NCBI GenBank assembly: GCA_045540055.1
Contig: JAZQGO010000002.1
Location: 6,276-70,275, forward strand
Source of the DNA: SIG565 sp045540055
GTDB taxonomy: Bacteria; Bacillota; Clostridia; Oscillospirales; Acutalibacteraceae
Reading direction: 5' to 3'
DNA length: 64,000 nt
The notes beneath the pieces are model-generated. The model was not told the DNA's origin, did no database searches, and was given only the letters and a program-made list of their open reading frames with translations. Positions within the stretch are counted from its first letter, which is position 1. Every line of letters starts with the position of its first letter. The position numbers and the translations under genes are program-made. This document shows positions 51,803-61,025 of the stretch, piece by piece.

Positions 51803-52843
51803 ATGAAATTTAAGGGGTTTATGTTGATTTTTTGTGTTCTGCTTACATCAGTATATACCGCAGGACATGGATTTTTTAAATACATAACCTATAGCTTCCC
51901 CGAAACATATCAGGATGTAAATTTTCTGACAACCAATAAAGGTGAAGACAGAGCAGATACTACCTCTGTAAATTCCTCCACCGATAAGAAGGAGCAAAAC
52001 AAGACCTCAAGCAGCAATAACGATGCCAGCACTATCGCATCTACCGACGGACAGGCAGTGGGCGGCATAACCGCAAAGTTCATAAGCCCCTATACCGCCG
52101 TCACAAAATATAATAAGGTATATCTTAAAAACAACACGGGCACCGATATAAATATTAAGTCTTTACTTGAAAAAAAGTTATCCTTCAAATTAGAAAGCAG
52201 CAAGCCACAGGTGCTTATTATGCACACCCATACCACCGAAAGCTTTATGATGGAGGAAAGGGACTATTACACCGAGTCGGACGCCTCACGCTCACGCGAT
52301 GAGACCAAAAATATGATAGCCATAGGTGATGTTATTGAACAAAAGCTAAAGGCAGCGGGCATAGGGGTTATTCACGACACGACGGTGCACGACTACCCTG
52401 CCTATTCGGGAAGCTACACACGAAGTGCGGCCACTGTCAGCGCCGACCTTAAGGCCTACCCGTCTATAAAAATTGTAATTGACATACATAGAGATGCAAT
52501 AACCGGCAATAATAAAGAAAAGGTAAAGCCCGTTGTCCAAATTGACGGCAAAAATGCCGCACAGGTTATGCTGGTTATGGGAAGTCAGACGGGCGGCATT
52601 ACAGGATATCCTAACTGGAAGGAAAACCTGAGCCTTGCGCTTAAATATCAACAAACTATGGAGGTAATGTATCCGGGACTGGCGCGCGCCGTAACCCTTA
52701 ACAGCGGCAAATACAATCAGAATCTCACAAAAGGTTCTATTCTGCTTGAGGTCGGCACCGATGCTAACACGCTGGAAGAAGCAAAACGAGGTGCAGCATA
52801 TGCGGGCGATGCTTTGGTAGGTCTTTTGAATACCCTGAAATAA
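51803..52843 (+). CDS. spoIIP: Stage II sporulation protein P
   Basis: Cell-wall amidase and endopeptidase that with SpoIID and SpoIIM drives engulfment. It has an N-terminal membrane anchor (about residues 5-22), a Ser/Asn-rich linker (50-90) and the catalytic domain with IMHTHTTESF, IVIDIHRDA and ILLEVGTDANTLEEAKR, which holds the metal-binding His and Glu residues. A sequence like a SigmaE promoter (GAATAAAT, 13 bases, CATACGAT at 51757-51785) lies upstream, but it is so close that part of the ribosome site may be lost. The gene marks the host as a spore-former or recent descendant of one. Confidence 0.95.
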   Translation: MKFKGFMLIFCVLLTSVYTAGHGFFKYITYSFPETYQDVNFLTTNKGEDRADTTSVNSSTDKKEQNKTSSSNNDASTIASTDGQAVGGITAKFISPYTAVTKYNKVYLKNNTGTDINIKSLLEKKLSFKLESSKPQVLIMHTHTTESFMMEERDYYTESDASRSRDETKNMIAIGDVIEQKLKAAGIGVIHDTTVHDYPAYSGSYTRSAATVSADLKAYPSIKIVIDIHRDAITGNNKEKVKPVVQIDGKNAAQVMLVMGSQTGGITGYPNWKENLSLALKYQQTMEVMYPGLARAVTLNSGKYNQNLTKGSILLEVGTDANTLEEAKRGAAYAGDALVGLLNTLK

Positions 52844-52848
52844 ATGAA

Positions 52849-53034
52849 ATGAAAGTTTTTTACAGAAGTTTTTTATATTGTTTTATAATAGTAGGTAATT
52901 TAGCACTGCTGACCTATGGTATTTGTGTGTCCTATGAAAACATACGGCGCATCAGTTACGGTGAATATGTAAACGCCATTGAAATTAAAAATGATTCGAT
53001 ACGAATTCTTGATTTTTATTTTGAGTTTAAATAA
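52849..53034 (+). CDS. Small membrane protein downstream of spoIIP
   Basis: A 61-residue frame 5 bases after the spoIIP stop. It has one hydrophobic helix (about residues 7-27, FLYCFIIVGNLALLTYGICV) followed by a charged tail ending DFYFEFK. No family is recognised. The tight spacing behind spoIIP and the terminator directly after it suggest a real gene co-expressed in sporulation; a strong ribosome site is lacking. Confidence 0.55.
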   Translation: MKVFYRSFLYCFIIVGNLALLTYGICVSYENIRRISYGEYVNAIEIKNDSIRILDFYFEFK

Positions 53035-53088
53035 AAAATGACCAAATCGAACGCCCACGCCCCGCGGGGAAGGATTTGGTCATTTTTT
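53033..53088. terminator. Terminator with a long GC-rich loop
   Basis: Sixteen-bp arms (53033-53048 with 53073-53088) with A6 and T6 ends close a loop that holds an inner CGCCCC/GGGG element. It serves spoIIP and the reverse PASTA gene. Confidence 0.78.
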
Positions 53089-53089
53089 G

Positions 53090-54847
53090 TTATTGCTGTG
53101 TTGACGAGGTGTCTGACATGGTGCCTGACGTGGTGCCTGACGTGGTGGATTCGCTCTCACCGGTATATGTGTTAACCCTTAGAATCACACCTGCGTCGAG
53201 ATCGATGCCGGTACCTGTACTGGGTTCGACATCGATTACAGCACCCGGCTTCTTGGTTGCATCATAGTCATCAAGCGGTTCAATATTATTATAATTGAAG
53301 CCCAATTTAAGTAGCTCAAAAACCGCCTCGTCATAGGATTTGCCGATAATTGAGGAGGGTATCTTAACAGTCTTAGGGCCAAGGCTTACAACAATTTTAA
53401 TAACGGTACCCTTCTTGACGGTCTGGTCAGAGGTCTGCTCCTGCGAAATTATATAGCCGCGCTGATGCTCACTGCTATACTGCTTTGAGGTAATCTCAAA
53501 CTCAAACAGTGTTGTATAATCGGTATTGGTTATAATATCAGCATATCTTTTACCGACAAGATTCGGCACCTGATAAAGTTTTTCATTCGATTCGCTGACG
53601 TCACCCAACGAAGAGGTTTGACTCGGCGGCGCAACGCTTGAGACAGGTGACGAATTACCGTCGGGCTGACCCGTCTTGCCGAATCCTAAAGCGAAATACA
53701 GTATAACCGCTATAACTATGAAAACCAAAGCAGTTATTGCAGATGAAATAACAGCATAATTCTTTGATGATTTTTCGGGCTTTGCCGTACTTACAGGCTT
53801 AGGTGTAGCGACCGTCTTAACGGGTGCCGCCTTGGGTTGTGGCGGAGTAGGCGCGGCAACAGGTGTGAAAGCCACGGTAGACTCGCCTGATACAGGTGTT
53901 AAAGCAATACGGAAGCTATCCATATCCTGAATTCTGTCCTTCGGCATAAGTTGCAGACCGTTGGCAAGTGCCGCTAAAACATATTTCGGCAAAATTTCGG
54001 CATAGCGTGCAGGTATCTGCATATTGTCGTTCGAAATTCGCTCAGTTACATCGGTAGGCGCCTTGCCTATAAGCACACGGAAAAGCGTAGCCGCCATACC
54101 ATAAACATCGGTATATTTGCCATCACGGCACTCAATATCATACCCATACTGCTCAACCGCAGAAAATCCGGGGAAAAGCTGTATGGTCATATTGCTTTTG
54201 GACATGCGAACCGAGCGAATGCATATATCCATTAGTCTCAGCTTGCCGTCACGACCGACAAAAATAGTGTCGGGCGAAATGCCACGATGGATAATGCCTG
54301 CCTCGTGCAGTGCCGCAACGGTTGTTATAAGAGGCAAGAACAAAGGGCGTGCCTGCTCCCACTTTAAGTCACCGCCGTTACGAATAAGAAATTCACGAAG
54401 GGTAATACCGGGAACCGTCTTTGTAATATTGTAGGCTGTGCCACCCTCTTCAAAAACCTCTACCGTCGGCAAAAGTGACGGCAGGTCAGCAAGATTAGCG
54501 ATTTTGCGATTGAGCTCTAAAAAGCTCATAATTCCTTCATTAAAGGTAAACTCGTTACCCACCGCTATTTCAACAGTACCGTCAGCCCTACGGTTTGCGG
54601 CACCCTTAGGATAATACTCACGTATATTAACTATGCTGTCCTCTTTATTATCCCAACCGACATATGTAACACCCTCGCCGTTATGCTCTATAACGCGGCC
54701 GACTAAGTATCTGTCCCGAATCCAGAAGCCGAGCTGAAGATACTCGCTATCATTCGACACTGAATTATCAAAGCCGCAGATTGAACATATCTTCTCGCCG
54801 CCGTTATCATTCATGCAGCCAAGGCACAATCTTTCTGTATTTAGCAT
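53090..54847 (-). CDS. PASTA-domain membrane protein with a pseudokinase domain
   Basis: A 585-residue protein. Parts in order: a zinc ribbon (CLGC 8-11, CSIC 21-24); a Hanks-type kinase fold (about 42-315); a Pro-rich linker; one membrane helix (about 364-387); two PASTA domains (about 424-490 and 491-560); and a Ser/Thr-rich tail. The kinase-active residues are altered: the VAIK Lys is Arg76, HRDxKxxN reads HRGISPDT (Gly189 for the catalytic Asp, Ser191 for Lys, Thr194 for Asn), and DFG is DIC (Asp207 kept). It therefore probably binds muropeptide or lipid II outside and signals without kinase activity. No PP2C phosphatase gene lies next to it. Confidence 0.85.
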   Translation of the reverse strand: MLNTERLCLGCMNDNGGEKICSICGFDNSVSNDSEYLQLGFWIRDRYLVGRVIEHNGEGVTYVGWDNKEDSIVNIREYYPKGAANRRADGTVEIAVGNEFTFNEGIMSFLELNRKIANLADLPSLLPTVEVFEEGGTAYNITKTVPGITLREFLIRNGGDLKWEQARPLFLPLITTVAALHEAGIIHRGISPDTIFVGRDGKLRLMDICIRSVRMSKSNMTIQLFPGFSAVEQYGYDIECRDGKYTDVYGMAATLFRVLIGKAPTDVTERISNDNMQIPARYAEILPKYVLAALANGLQLMPKDRIQDMDSFRIALTPVSGESTVAFTPVAAPTPPQPKAAPVKTVATPKPVSTAKPEKSSKNYAVISSAITALVFIVIAVILYFALGFGKTGQPDGNSSPVSSVAPPSQTSSLGDVSESNEKLYQVPNLVGKRYADIITNTDYTTLFEFEITSKQYSSEHQRGYIISQEQTSDQTVKKGTVIKIVVSLGPKTVKIPSSIIGKSYDEAVFELLKLGFNYNNIEPLDDYDATKKPGAVIDVEPSTGTGIDLDAGVILRVNTYTGESESTTSGTTSGTMSDTSSTQQ

Positions 54848-54934
54848 ATTTATCTCCTTTAAAAAAGTTAAAATATCTATATAATTATTTTACCACAAAT
54901 TTTGTAGGTTGTACAGTTTGTATCCTGTAAACAT

Positions 54935-55615
54935 TTAATATTTATCAATTCTTAAGAACTTCTTAAAGACGCAGGTATGCTTTGGTGTGACCTTTCTATC
55001 CTCATGAAGTGAGCCAAAAAACCAATGCTTATACCGACACATTTCATCAATTTCCTCAAAATAGCCGTTTAATTTATTTACCCTGTCGGGCAGACCCCAT
55101 CTGAAAAGCATAGCGCTTTTGACGAGTGACGGCGGCTCGTGGGTAATAATATAATCGACCTGCCTGCCGCATTCGTCGAGAATTTTAGCACCCTCGGTCA
55201 TCTCCTCAGGGGATGGAATTTCCTCCTTCCACCAGAGGTTGTTTTCTATGCGCATATCCTTGTCGGTGCTCTCGCCTCCGCCGAAGGTATATATTCTTGT
55301 ACCGTCGATATCAAAAATCTGACCACGCATCAGATGAATCAGATTACCGCTTATGCGGTGTATCATACCGCCCTTCCAATAGGTTGTGCGGCATCGGTTA
55401 ATAAGATCCATATTATCGTGTGTGCCGTCAATAAAGGCAACGGTAAATTTACGGCTGCCCAAATATTCAATATATTCCTTTTCCTTTGCGTCGCCGTTCC
55501 ACAGATAACCGAAGTCGCCGCAAACGATAAGTATATCGCCTTTTTTAAGCCGTAACCAATCTCTTGTATATAAGCGTTCCTCAGCGCCGTGCATATCACC
55601 CGTAATATATATCAA
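54935..55615 (-). CDS. Calcineurin-like metallophosphoesterase
   Basis: A 226-residue phosphoesterase with the full metal-site set: TGDMHG, VCGDFGYLWNG, DGTHDN, ITHEPP and FGSLHED. It has no signal peptide. The substrate is unknown; family members act on nucleotides, phosphoproteins or phosphodiesters. TTG 55615 is the start, after AGGCGGTG. It diverges from the carboxypeptidase gene. Confidence 0.88.
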   Translation of the reverse strand: MIYITGDMHGAEERLYTRDWLRLKKGDILIVCGDFGYLWNGDAKEKEYIEYLGSRKFTVAFIDGTHDNMDLINRCRTTYWKGGMIHRISGNLIHLMRGQIFDIDGTRIYTFGGGESTDKDMRIENNLWWKEEIPSPEEMTEGAKILDECGRQVDYIITHEPPSLVKSAMLFRWGLPDRVNKLNGYFEEIDEMCRYKHWFFGSLHEDRKVTPKHTCVFKKFLRIDKY

Positions 55616-55710
55616 ATTTTCACCGCCTTTTTAATATTTATTCTTTCTTTTTTGTTCAGTATAATGTATAATTGTTTTATAAATAAACTTATTCCTTCAG
55701 GAGTTATGAG

Positions 55711-57048
55711 ATGTTTAAAAGACTATATAAGTATATTATAACATTTATATTGATATTTGCAATATTTTCCTCAAATATCGTTTCGGCTTTTCAGATTAGT
55801 GGATTTGAGCTGAACGCCAGAGCCGCTATGCTTATTAGCCTTGATACCGACCAGATAATGCACGAAAAAAACGCCGATAAAAAGATGTACCCCGCGTCCC
55901 TTACCAAAATTCTCGCGGCTGTTTTGGTGCTTGAGCAGGTTGAGGATATTGATAAAACCACAATAACTGTCAGCGATTCGGCGCTGACCGCCATAATGGG
56001 TACGGGCGCGAGCGTCATCGGTCTTAAGGAGGGTGAAGTGCTGACGGTACGTCAGGCGCTTTATTGCCTGCTTGTGTCATCCGGCGGTGATGTGTCATAT
56101 GTAATAGCCGAATATATCGGCGGCACCACTGAAAACTTTATGAAGATGATGAATGAACGTGCGAAGGAACTTGGAATGAAAAATTCAAGCTTTGGCAACC
56201 CTGTAGGACTTCACGATGATGAAACCTACACCACCGCCAGAGATATTTCGATTCTTGTAAAATACGCCCTAAAATTTGAGGCTTTTAAGGAAATCACCTC
56301 TACAGTACGCTACTATATGGCGGCAACCAACAAGTCACCACAGCGTGTTTTGTCAACGACAAACTTCCTCATTGACCCCTCAACCAACTATTACTATATG
56401 TACGCTTCGGGTGTTAAAACGGGCTTTACGGATGAGGCGGGCCGATGTGTAGTAAGCACGGCATCCTACAACGGCTATAACTACCTATGTATCATAATGG
56501 GCTGCGACAGTACGGGCGGCAGGCGCAACGAATTTGTTGATAGCCGCAATCTCTACCGCTGGGTATTTAATGAATTTGAATATAAGGCTTTACTCGATAT
56601 ATCCCAGCCTGTTACCGAAATACCCGTAGAGCTTTCAATGGAAACAGATTATTTAAAGCTGTATCCTGACAATAATATAACCCAGATTTTACCGCAAAAT
56701 GCCGACTCATCAACCATCACCATCAAGCCGCGCCTAAAAAGCACGAGTGTTGACGCACCGATAAAAACGGGCGATGTTTTGGGCACCGCCGATGTAATAT
56801 ATGCGAGCGAAATTATAGGTACGGTAAAGCTTGTTGCTAAAGAGGATATAAAGGCTAACGTCTTTCTGCAGGCAGGCCGTGTTATTAAAAACATTTTTAG
56901 TTCAAAGGTGTTTAAAATAATTTTAGGCATTATAGCGGGCGCTATTCTATTATATATTCTCGCCTGTATATATTTAACCTACAAGAGCCGCAAAAAGCGT
57001 CGACGGGTTAAATATGTACCGTATAACAAGCATAGTAAAGATGAATAA
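55711..57048 (+). CDS. dacF: D-alanyl-D-alanine carboxypeptidase (peptidase S11)
   Basis: Low-molecular-weight penicillin-binding protein that trims peptidoglycan stem peptides. A signal peptide (about residues 1-26) is followed by the catalytic domain with SLTK (nucleophile Ser) and KTG (in ASGVKTGF). The SxN motif reads SGG (VSSGGDV) instead of the common SGN or SAN. A C-terminal domain ends in a membrane helix (about 408-430) and a very basic tail (SRKKRRRVKY). It may be the DacF type used in vegetative or sporulation wall, which cannot be told apart here. Start ATG 55711 after CAGGAG. Confidence 0.9.
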   Translation: MFKRLYKYIITFILIFAIFSSNIVSAFQISGFELNARAAMLISLDTDQIMHEKNADKKMYPASLTKILAAVLVLEQVEDIDKTTITVSDSALTAIMGTGASVIGLKEGEVLTVRQALYCLLVSSGGDVSYVIAEYIGGTTENFMKMMNERAKELGMKNSSFGNPVGLHDDETYTTARDISILVKYALKFEAFKEITSTVRYYMAATNKSPQRVLSTTNFLIDPSTNYYYMYASGVKTGFTDEAGRCVVSTASYNGYNYLCIIMGCDSTGGRRNEFVDSRNLYRWVFNEFEYKALLDISQPVTEIPVELSMETDYLKLYPDNNITQILPQNADSSTITIKPRLKSTSVDAPIKTGDVLGTADVIYASEIIGTVKLVAKEDIKANVFLQAGRVIKNIFSSKVFKIILGIIAGAILLYILACIYLTYKSRKKRRRVKYVPYNKHSKDE

Positions 57049-57050
57049 AC

Positions 57051-57077
57051 AAAAAGCAGGGTCTTGCCCTGCTTTTT
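57051..57077. terminator. Bidirectional terminator between dacF and proC
   Basis: An 11-bp perfect stem (57051-57061 with 57067-57077) starting in A5 and ending in T5. Confidence 0.85.
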
Positions 57078-57873
57078 ATTTGCCTAATTCTATGGTTCGT
57101 TTATAGGATGCTTCGACGGTTTTCTTAACTATGCCGTTAAGGTCTGCATTTTCGAGCACCTTTACACCCTCTATTGTGCTACCGCCGGGACTGCATACCG
57201 CCTTAGTAAGTGCTTTGGCATCACCGCCACGAAGTAACATTTCTGCCGCACCCTTCATAGTTTGTGCGGCATATTTTATTGCTTTTTCGGGAAGCAGTCC
57301 GTTTGACTCCCCGCCCTTTGCCAGCGCATCAGCGAACATAAACGCAAAAGCAGGTCCGCAGCCCGAAACTGCCGATGCCGCATCTATAAGCGATTCGTCA
57401 ATTTCATCCCATTCGCCTGCTTTTTGCATAGCGTTTACCAGAGTTTCGGTTTCTTCTTTTTTTACCGCACCGTTTGCGGTATATAAAATCATACCCATGC
57501 CGACCGATACAGGCAAATTCGGCATAATTCTTATAATGGGCGCGTCGAATTTGAGGCCTGCCGCGATTTTCTCGGTGGTAATACCCGCCGCCATAGAAAT
57601 AACCGTAAACTGCGTTTTTCTGTCACTTAATACGGGTGATATTTCGTTTAACAGCTCTGCCATAACCTGCGGCTTAACACCTAAAAATATATAGTCGGCC
57701 GTTTTGCAAATTTCTGTGTTTGTAGAAACGCTTGCCGCTATTCCCTCCGCTAAAACTAAAGCCTTTTGCTTATCGTTATCGGCAAGCAATATTTTATTGT
57801 CGTTGCATTTAGCCGCCGCGCGTGCCAGTGCGCCTCCCATATTGCCTGCACCTATAAAACCTATTATAGCCAT
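57076..57873 (-). CDS. proC: Pyrroline-5-carboxylate reductase
   Basis: Last step of proline synthesis. The NAD(P)-binding start is IGFIGAGNMGGALARA, and the signature near the C-terminus is SGCGPAFAFMFADAL and CSPGGSTIEGVK. The 265-residue length is typical. It follows proA by eight bases and ends the proBAC operon. Confidence 0.96.
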   Translation of the reverse strand: MAIIGFIGAGNMGGALARAAAKCNDNKILLADNDKQKALVLAEGIAASVSTNTEICKTADYIFLGVKPQVMAELLNEISPVLSDRKTQFTVISMAAGITTEKIAAGLKFDAPIIRIMPNLPVSVGMGMILYTANGAVKKEETETLVNAMQKAGEWDEIDESLIDAASAVSGCGPAFAFMFADALAKGGESNGLLPEKAIKYAAQTMKGAAEMLLRGGDAKALTKAVCSPGGSTIEGVKVLENADLNGIVKKTVEASYKRTIELGK

Positions 57874-57881
57874 TTTTTATC

Positions 57882-59135
57882 CTACCTTATCTGTCCTGTG
57901 CCCGTTATTACGTACTTGTAGGTATTTAATTCCCTAAGCCCCATAGGGCCACGTGCGTGAAGCTTTTGTGTTGAAATACCCATTTCACAGCCAAGACCAA
58001 ACTCACCGCCATCGGTAAACCTGGTTGAAGCGTTTACATACACCGCCGCCGAATCTACCGCCGCCACGAACTTTTTGGCAGTTGCCTCATTCTCGGTTAT
58101 AATTGCCTCACTGTGTCCCGTTGAATGAAGTGAAATGTGCTGGGTTGCCTCATCGACACCGTCGACCAGCTTGACGGCCAGTATATAATCTAAAAACTCG
58201 GTGTCAAAGTCGCTATCAGTAGCCCGTACACCCGGGATAAGCTCTGCCGCACCGCCGTCAAGACGAAGCTCAACCGAGTGTGCGCCTTTTTGCTTCTTTA
58301 CGTCAACCAAGCGTTGTTTGAGGCTCGGCAAAAAGACGTCGGCTATTTTTTTATCGACTAAACAAACCTCCGCCGCATTGCAGACAGACGGACGGCTAGT
58401 TTTTGCGTTATCAATAACATCGAGCGCCATATTGATATCGGCATCCTTATCAACGTAGATGTGGCAGATGCCTGTACCCGTCTGTATGCAGGGCACCTTT
58501 GCACCCTCGACACAGGCATTTATAAGCCCTGCCCCACCGCGTGGAATAAGCAGGTCAACAAGACCTGTAGCCGTCATAATTTCATTCGCACTCTGACGTG
58601 TGGTGTCCTCAATAATATTAACATAATCTTCCTGCAGACCGCAGTTTTTAAGCCCTGCACGCAGAGCCTTAACTATCGCAAAATTCGAATTAAACGCCTC
58701 TTTACCGCCACGCAAAACGCACACGTTACCGCTCTTAAGAGCAAGCGCCGCGGCATCTGAAGTAACATTCGGGCGACTTTCGTAAATAATAGCAACAACA
58801 CCCAGCGGTACCGACACCTTCTTTATAGTCAGTCCATTTCGCTGATACTCCGATATTGTTTCTCCCACAGGGTCGCTGAGCTCTGCAACCTGTCTGATAC
58901 CGTCAGCCATTGCCTCAATGCGAGCATTATTCAGTGTCAAGCGGTCAATCATAACCTCGCTGACGCTACCCCTCGCCTTTTCAATATCTATAGCGTTTGC
59001 CGCTAAAATATCATCGGCGCTTTGTATCAGGGCATCTGCCATTGATAAAAGTGCCCTGTTTTTAGAGGCTGTATCAAGCAATAAAATATTTTTTACCGCC
59101 GCCTTTGCGCACCTTAAAATCTCAAGTGTAGTCAT
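57882..59135 (-). CDS. proA: Glutamate-5-semialdehyde dehydrogenase
   Basis: Reduces gamma-glutamyl phosphate to the semialdehyde. The aldehyde-dehydrogenase fold has the catalytic Cys in RPSVCNAAEVC and the signature EFGLGCEMGISTQKLHARGP. The 417-residue length is typical. Four bases separate it from proB, as expected for partners that may channel the unstable intermediate. Confidence 0.97.
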   Translation of the reverse strand: MTTLEILRCAKAAVKNILLLDTASKNRALLSMADALIQSADDILAANAIDIEKARGSVSEVMIDRLTLNNARIEAMADGIRQVAELSDPVGETISEYQRNGLTIKKVSVPLGVVAIIYESRPNVTSDAAALALKSGNVCVLRGGKEAFNSNFAIVKALRAGLKNCGLQEDYVNIIEDTTRQSANEIMTATGLVDLLIPRGGAGLINACVEGAKVPCIQTGTGICHIYVDKDADINMALDVIDNAKTSRPSVCNAAEVCLVDKKIADVFLPSLKQRLVDVKKQKGAHSVELRLDGGAAELIPGVRATDSDFDTEFLDYILAVKLVDGVDEATQHISLHSTGHSEAIITENEATAKKFVAAVDSAAVYVNASTRFTDGGEFGLGCEMGISTQKLHARGPMGLRELNTYKYVITGTGQIR

Positions 59136-59139
59136 TAAA

Positions 59140-59907
59140 TTAACCTCTTCCTATAAAACGGCTACCAACCTTTTTACCCTCGGTTATATCATATAAAACA
59201 TTGGGGTTTGCGCCGTTGGCGATTATCATATCACAGCCGCTTTCCATACATATCTTTGCCGCCTGCAGCTTGGTAACCATTCCGCCTGTGCCGTTTTCAC
59301 TACCCTTGCCACCCGCAAGCGCAACAATATCATCACTCAGCTCTCTGATTTCATCAATAAGTTTTGCGTCCTTTACCTTGTGCGGATCGGCGGTGTACAG
59401 CCCGTCAATATCAGACAAAAGCACCAGCAAATCAGCGTCGGCGCAGGTCGTAACTATCGCCGCGAGGGTATCATTATCTCCGATGCCAATTTCTTCGGTA
59501 GCAACCGTATCATTCTCGTTTATAATCGGTATAACATCCATTTGAAGCAGTCGGCTGATGGTATTTTTAAAATTGCGGTGCATCTGCTGATTATGCACAA
59601 CATAATTAGTTATAAGCAACTGTGCCACAATATGATTATACTCCGAAAAAAGCTTATCGTATGTATACATTAGCTCGCACTGACCGACCGCCGCAGCAGC
59701 CTGACGCGTGGGTATATCCTCAGGGCGCTTTTTAAGTGATAATTTGCCCATACCCATACCGATAGCGCCGCTCGATACAACGATTATTTCGTGTCCTTCA
59801 TTTTTAAGGTCGCTTAACACCTTGCAAAAATCTTCCATATGGCGAATATTAAGTCTGCCCGAAGCATAAGCCAAGGTAGATGTGCCGACCTTTACAACAA
59901 TTCTCAT
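59140..59907 (-). CDS. proB: Glutamate 5-kinase
   Basis: First, usually proline-inhibited, step of proline synthesis. The amino-acid-kinase fold has VKVGTSTLA, VSSGAIGMGMG, INENDTVATEE and GTGGMVTKLQAA. At 255 residues it lacks the C-terminal PUA domain of the E. coli enzyme, as in many Firmicutes. It opens the operon behind its own promoter. No T-box was seen upstream. Confidence 0.96.
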   Translation of the reverse strand: MRIVVKVGTSTLAYASGRLNIRHMEDFCKVLSDLKNEGHEIIVVSSGAIGMGMGKLSLKKRPEDIPTRQAAAAVGQCELMYTYDKLFSEYNHIVAQLLITNYVVHNQQMHRNFKNTISRLLQMDVIPIINENDTVATEEIGIGDNDTLAAIVTTCADADLLVLLSDIDGLYTADPHKVKDAKLIDEIRELSDDIVALAGGKGSENGTGGMVTKLQAAKICMESGCDMIIANGANPNVLYDITEGKKVGSRFIGRG

Positions 59908-59942
59908 AACACATAGTCCCCAATTAAAAATTCTTTATTTAA

Positions 59943-59970
59943 AGTATAGCACAAATTACGCTTTTTTCAA
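59943..59970 (-). promoter_or_regulatory. Promoter of proBAC
   Basis: TTGAAA (59970-59965), 16 bases, TATACT (59948-59943). The roughly 150 bases beyond it, up to 60124, belong to the downstream repeat of the last RHS module. Confidence 0.7.
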
Positions 59971-60040
59971 GAAAAATTAAAATTTCGACCCAAATACAGA
60001 CACATTATATACCTGCTACTCGTCATAGCCCAATAAAAAG

Positions 60041-60124
60041 GTAGCCAAGTTGCCTTGACTACCCTTAAAATAATGTCAATCAATTCAATTTTTTGTTAAG
60101 ACAGAAAACCGTCTCCTGTCTCCT
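60041..60124. repeat. RHS-module spacer repeat, copy A
   Basis: About 84 bp beginning GTAGCCAAG and ending ACCGTCTCCTGTCTCC. It is repeated with few changes at 61118-61204 and 62338-62424, always just after an immunity-position gene. It begins with a stem (GTAGCCAAG with CTTGACTAC), probably a terminator, and ends with a REP-like palindromic half (GACAGAAAACCGTCTCCTGTC). Confidence 0.8.
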
Positions 60125-60125
60125 T

Positions 60126-60395
60126 CTATTTTCGTACCAAAACAATTGAAATTACAAACAAAACAATCATCATTTGAAGAATTTCAAACCTAAACCCTAA
60201 TATTGCCCTATAAATATTATCATTAATTAATGACAACACCAACATAATAAAAAGTATAATACTTGACACATAACAAAAAATACTAGCAAACGCTTTCCAA
60301 GTAAAGATATACATGTTTTTTGCTATATAAATATATAACAACAGCGATATCAGCACAATTAAGATCATTATAGTTATAATGAAAAATTTTTTCAT
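60126..60395 (-). CDS. Putative membrane immunity protein, module 3
   Basis: An 89-residue protein that is nearly all hydrophobic: helices at about 3-25, 33-57 and 68-87 with very short loops. It lies 21 bases after orphan tip 3 in the position of an immunity gene. A membrane protein here would fit a tip that acts on the membrane. No family is recognised. Confidence 0.6.
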   Translation of the reverse strand: MKKFFIITIMILIVLISLLLYIYIAKNMYIFTWKAFASIFCYVSSIILFIMLVLSLINDNIYRAILGFRFEILQMMIVLFVISIVLVRK

Positions 60396-60416
60396 TTAAA
60401 GCACCACTATTAAATA

Positions 60417-61025
60417 TTATATTTTCAACCACCTACGTATCGCTTTAGTCCATGTTTCACCAGGTTTTCGTGATAATTTCTTAACAAAACTATTTATTAA
60501 AAATGTAATGCCTTTCGTTACACCCGTAACAATAGTCCTTACAATTGGGCTTTTTAATTTCACAAACAATTTTGGAAGACGTGCATGTTTTGCTAATTTT
60601 GCGAATTTCGCCCATCCTGAAATATAACCACCTAAAGCTCCCAATGCGGCACCCAACGCAACAATTCCTGCGAATACCCACCAGTTTAGGTTTCTCATAC
60701 CCAGCCAATATTCTAAAAAATAAAACAATGCGGATGTTAATGGACCAAGTATTGCTCCTATTATAACGTTTGCGAGCATTCCTGTGCTATCGCGTTGGTC
60801 TATAGGTCTATTATTAACATACGTATATAAACTTAACGATATTGAAATATCATTAATAATAATAGGCATTATCACCTCATCCCCATTCACAAACCTACCA
60901 ACAGCAGGATTGTAATATCGGGATTGTAGGTAATACATACCAATTTCGCTATCATAATAATAACTTCTGTAACGGTATGGGTTAATATTTGCTATGCCGT
61001 TTAGGTCTTGTTCTACTGCATACAC
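60417..61025 (-). CDS. Orphan RHS C-terminal tip, module 3
   Basis: A 202-residue frame. Residues 1-50 are the end of an RHS core (IANINPYRYRSYYYD, MYYLQSRYYNPAVGRFVNGD) and the linker up to the usual DxxG boundary (YVNNRPIDQRDSTG). The rest is a unique tip: hydrophobic Gly/Ala-rich helices (about 83-103 and 116-142) and a basic tail ending ETWTKAIRRWLKI. It starts at GTG 61025 without a ribosome site, just inside a REP-like sequence, so it is likely silent until joined to a full core. A pore-forming or membrane action is possible; no known toxin fold is recognised. Confidence 0.72.
   Translation of the reverse strand: MYAVEQDLNGIANINPYRYRSYYYDSEIGMYYLQSRYYNPAVGRFVNGDEVIMPIIINDISISLSLYTYVNNRPIDQRDSTGMLANVIIGAILGPLTSALFYFLEYWLGMRNLNWWVFAGIVALGAALGALGGYISGWAKFAKLAKHARLPKLFVKLKSPIVRTIVTGVTKGITFLINSFVKKLSRKPGETWTKAIRRWLKI
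60880..61018 (-). repeat. RHS core fragment, copy 3 (139 bp)
   Basis: The part of the RHS core from EQDLNGIANINPYRYR to GRFVNGD. It is repeated at 62084-62221 and 63491-63629. This copy is the most diverged of the three (AYNS-type changes such as SEIGM for AETGM). It marks the joint where a new tip could recombine. Confidence 0.9.

Noticed and set aside
53100..53150. Short tandem repeat GACGTGGTGCCT as a separate element
   Set aside because: It is the coding DNA of the Ser/Thr/Gly-rich C-terminal tail of the PASTA protein.
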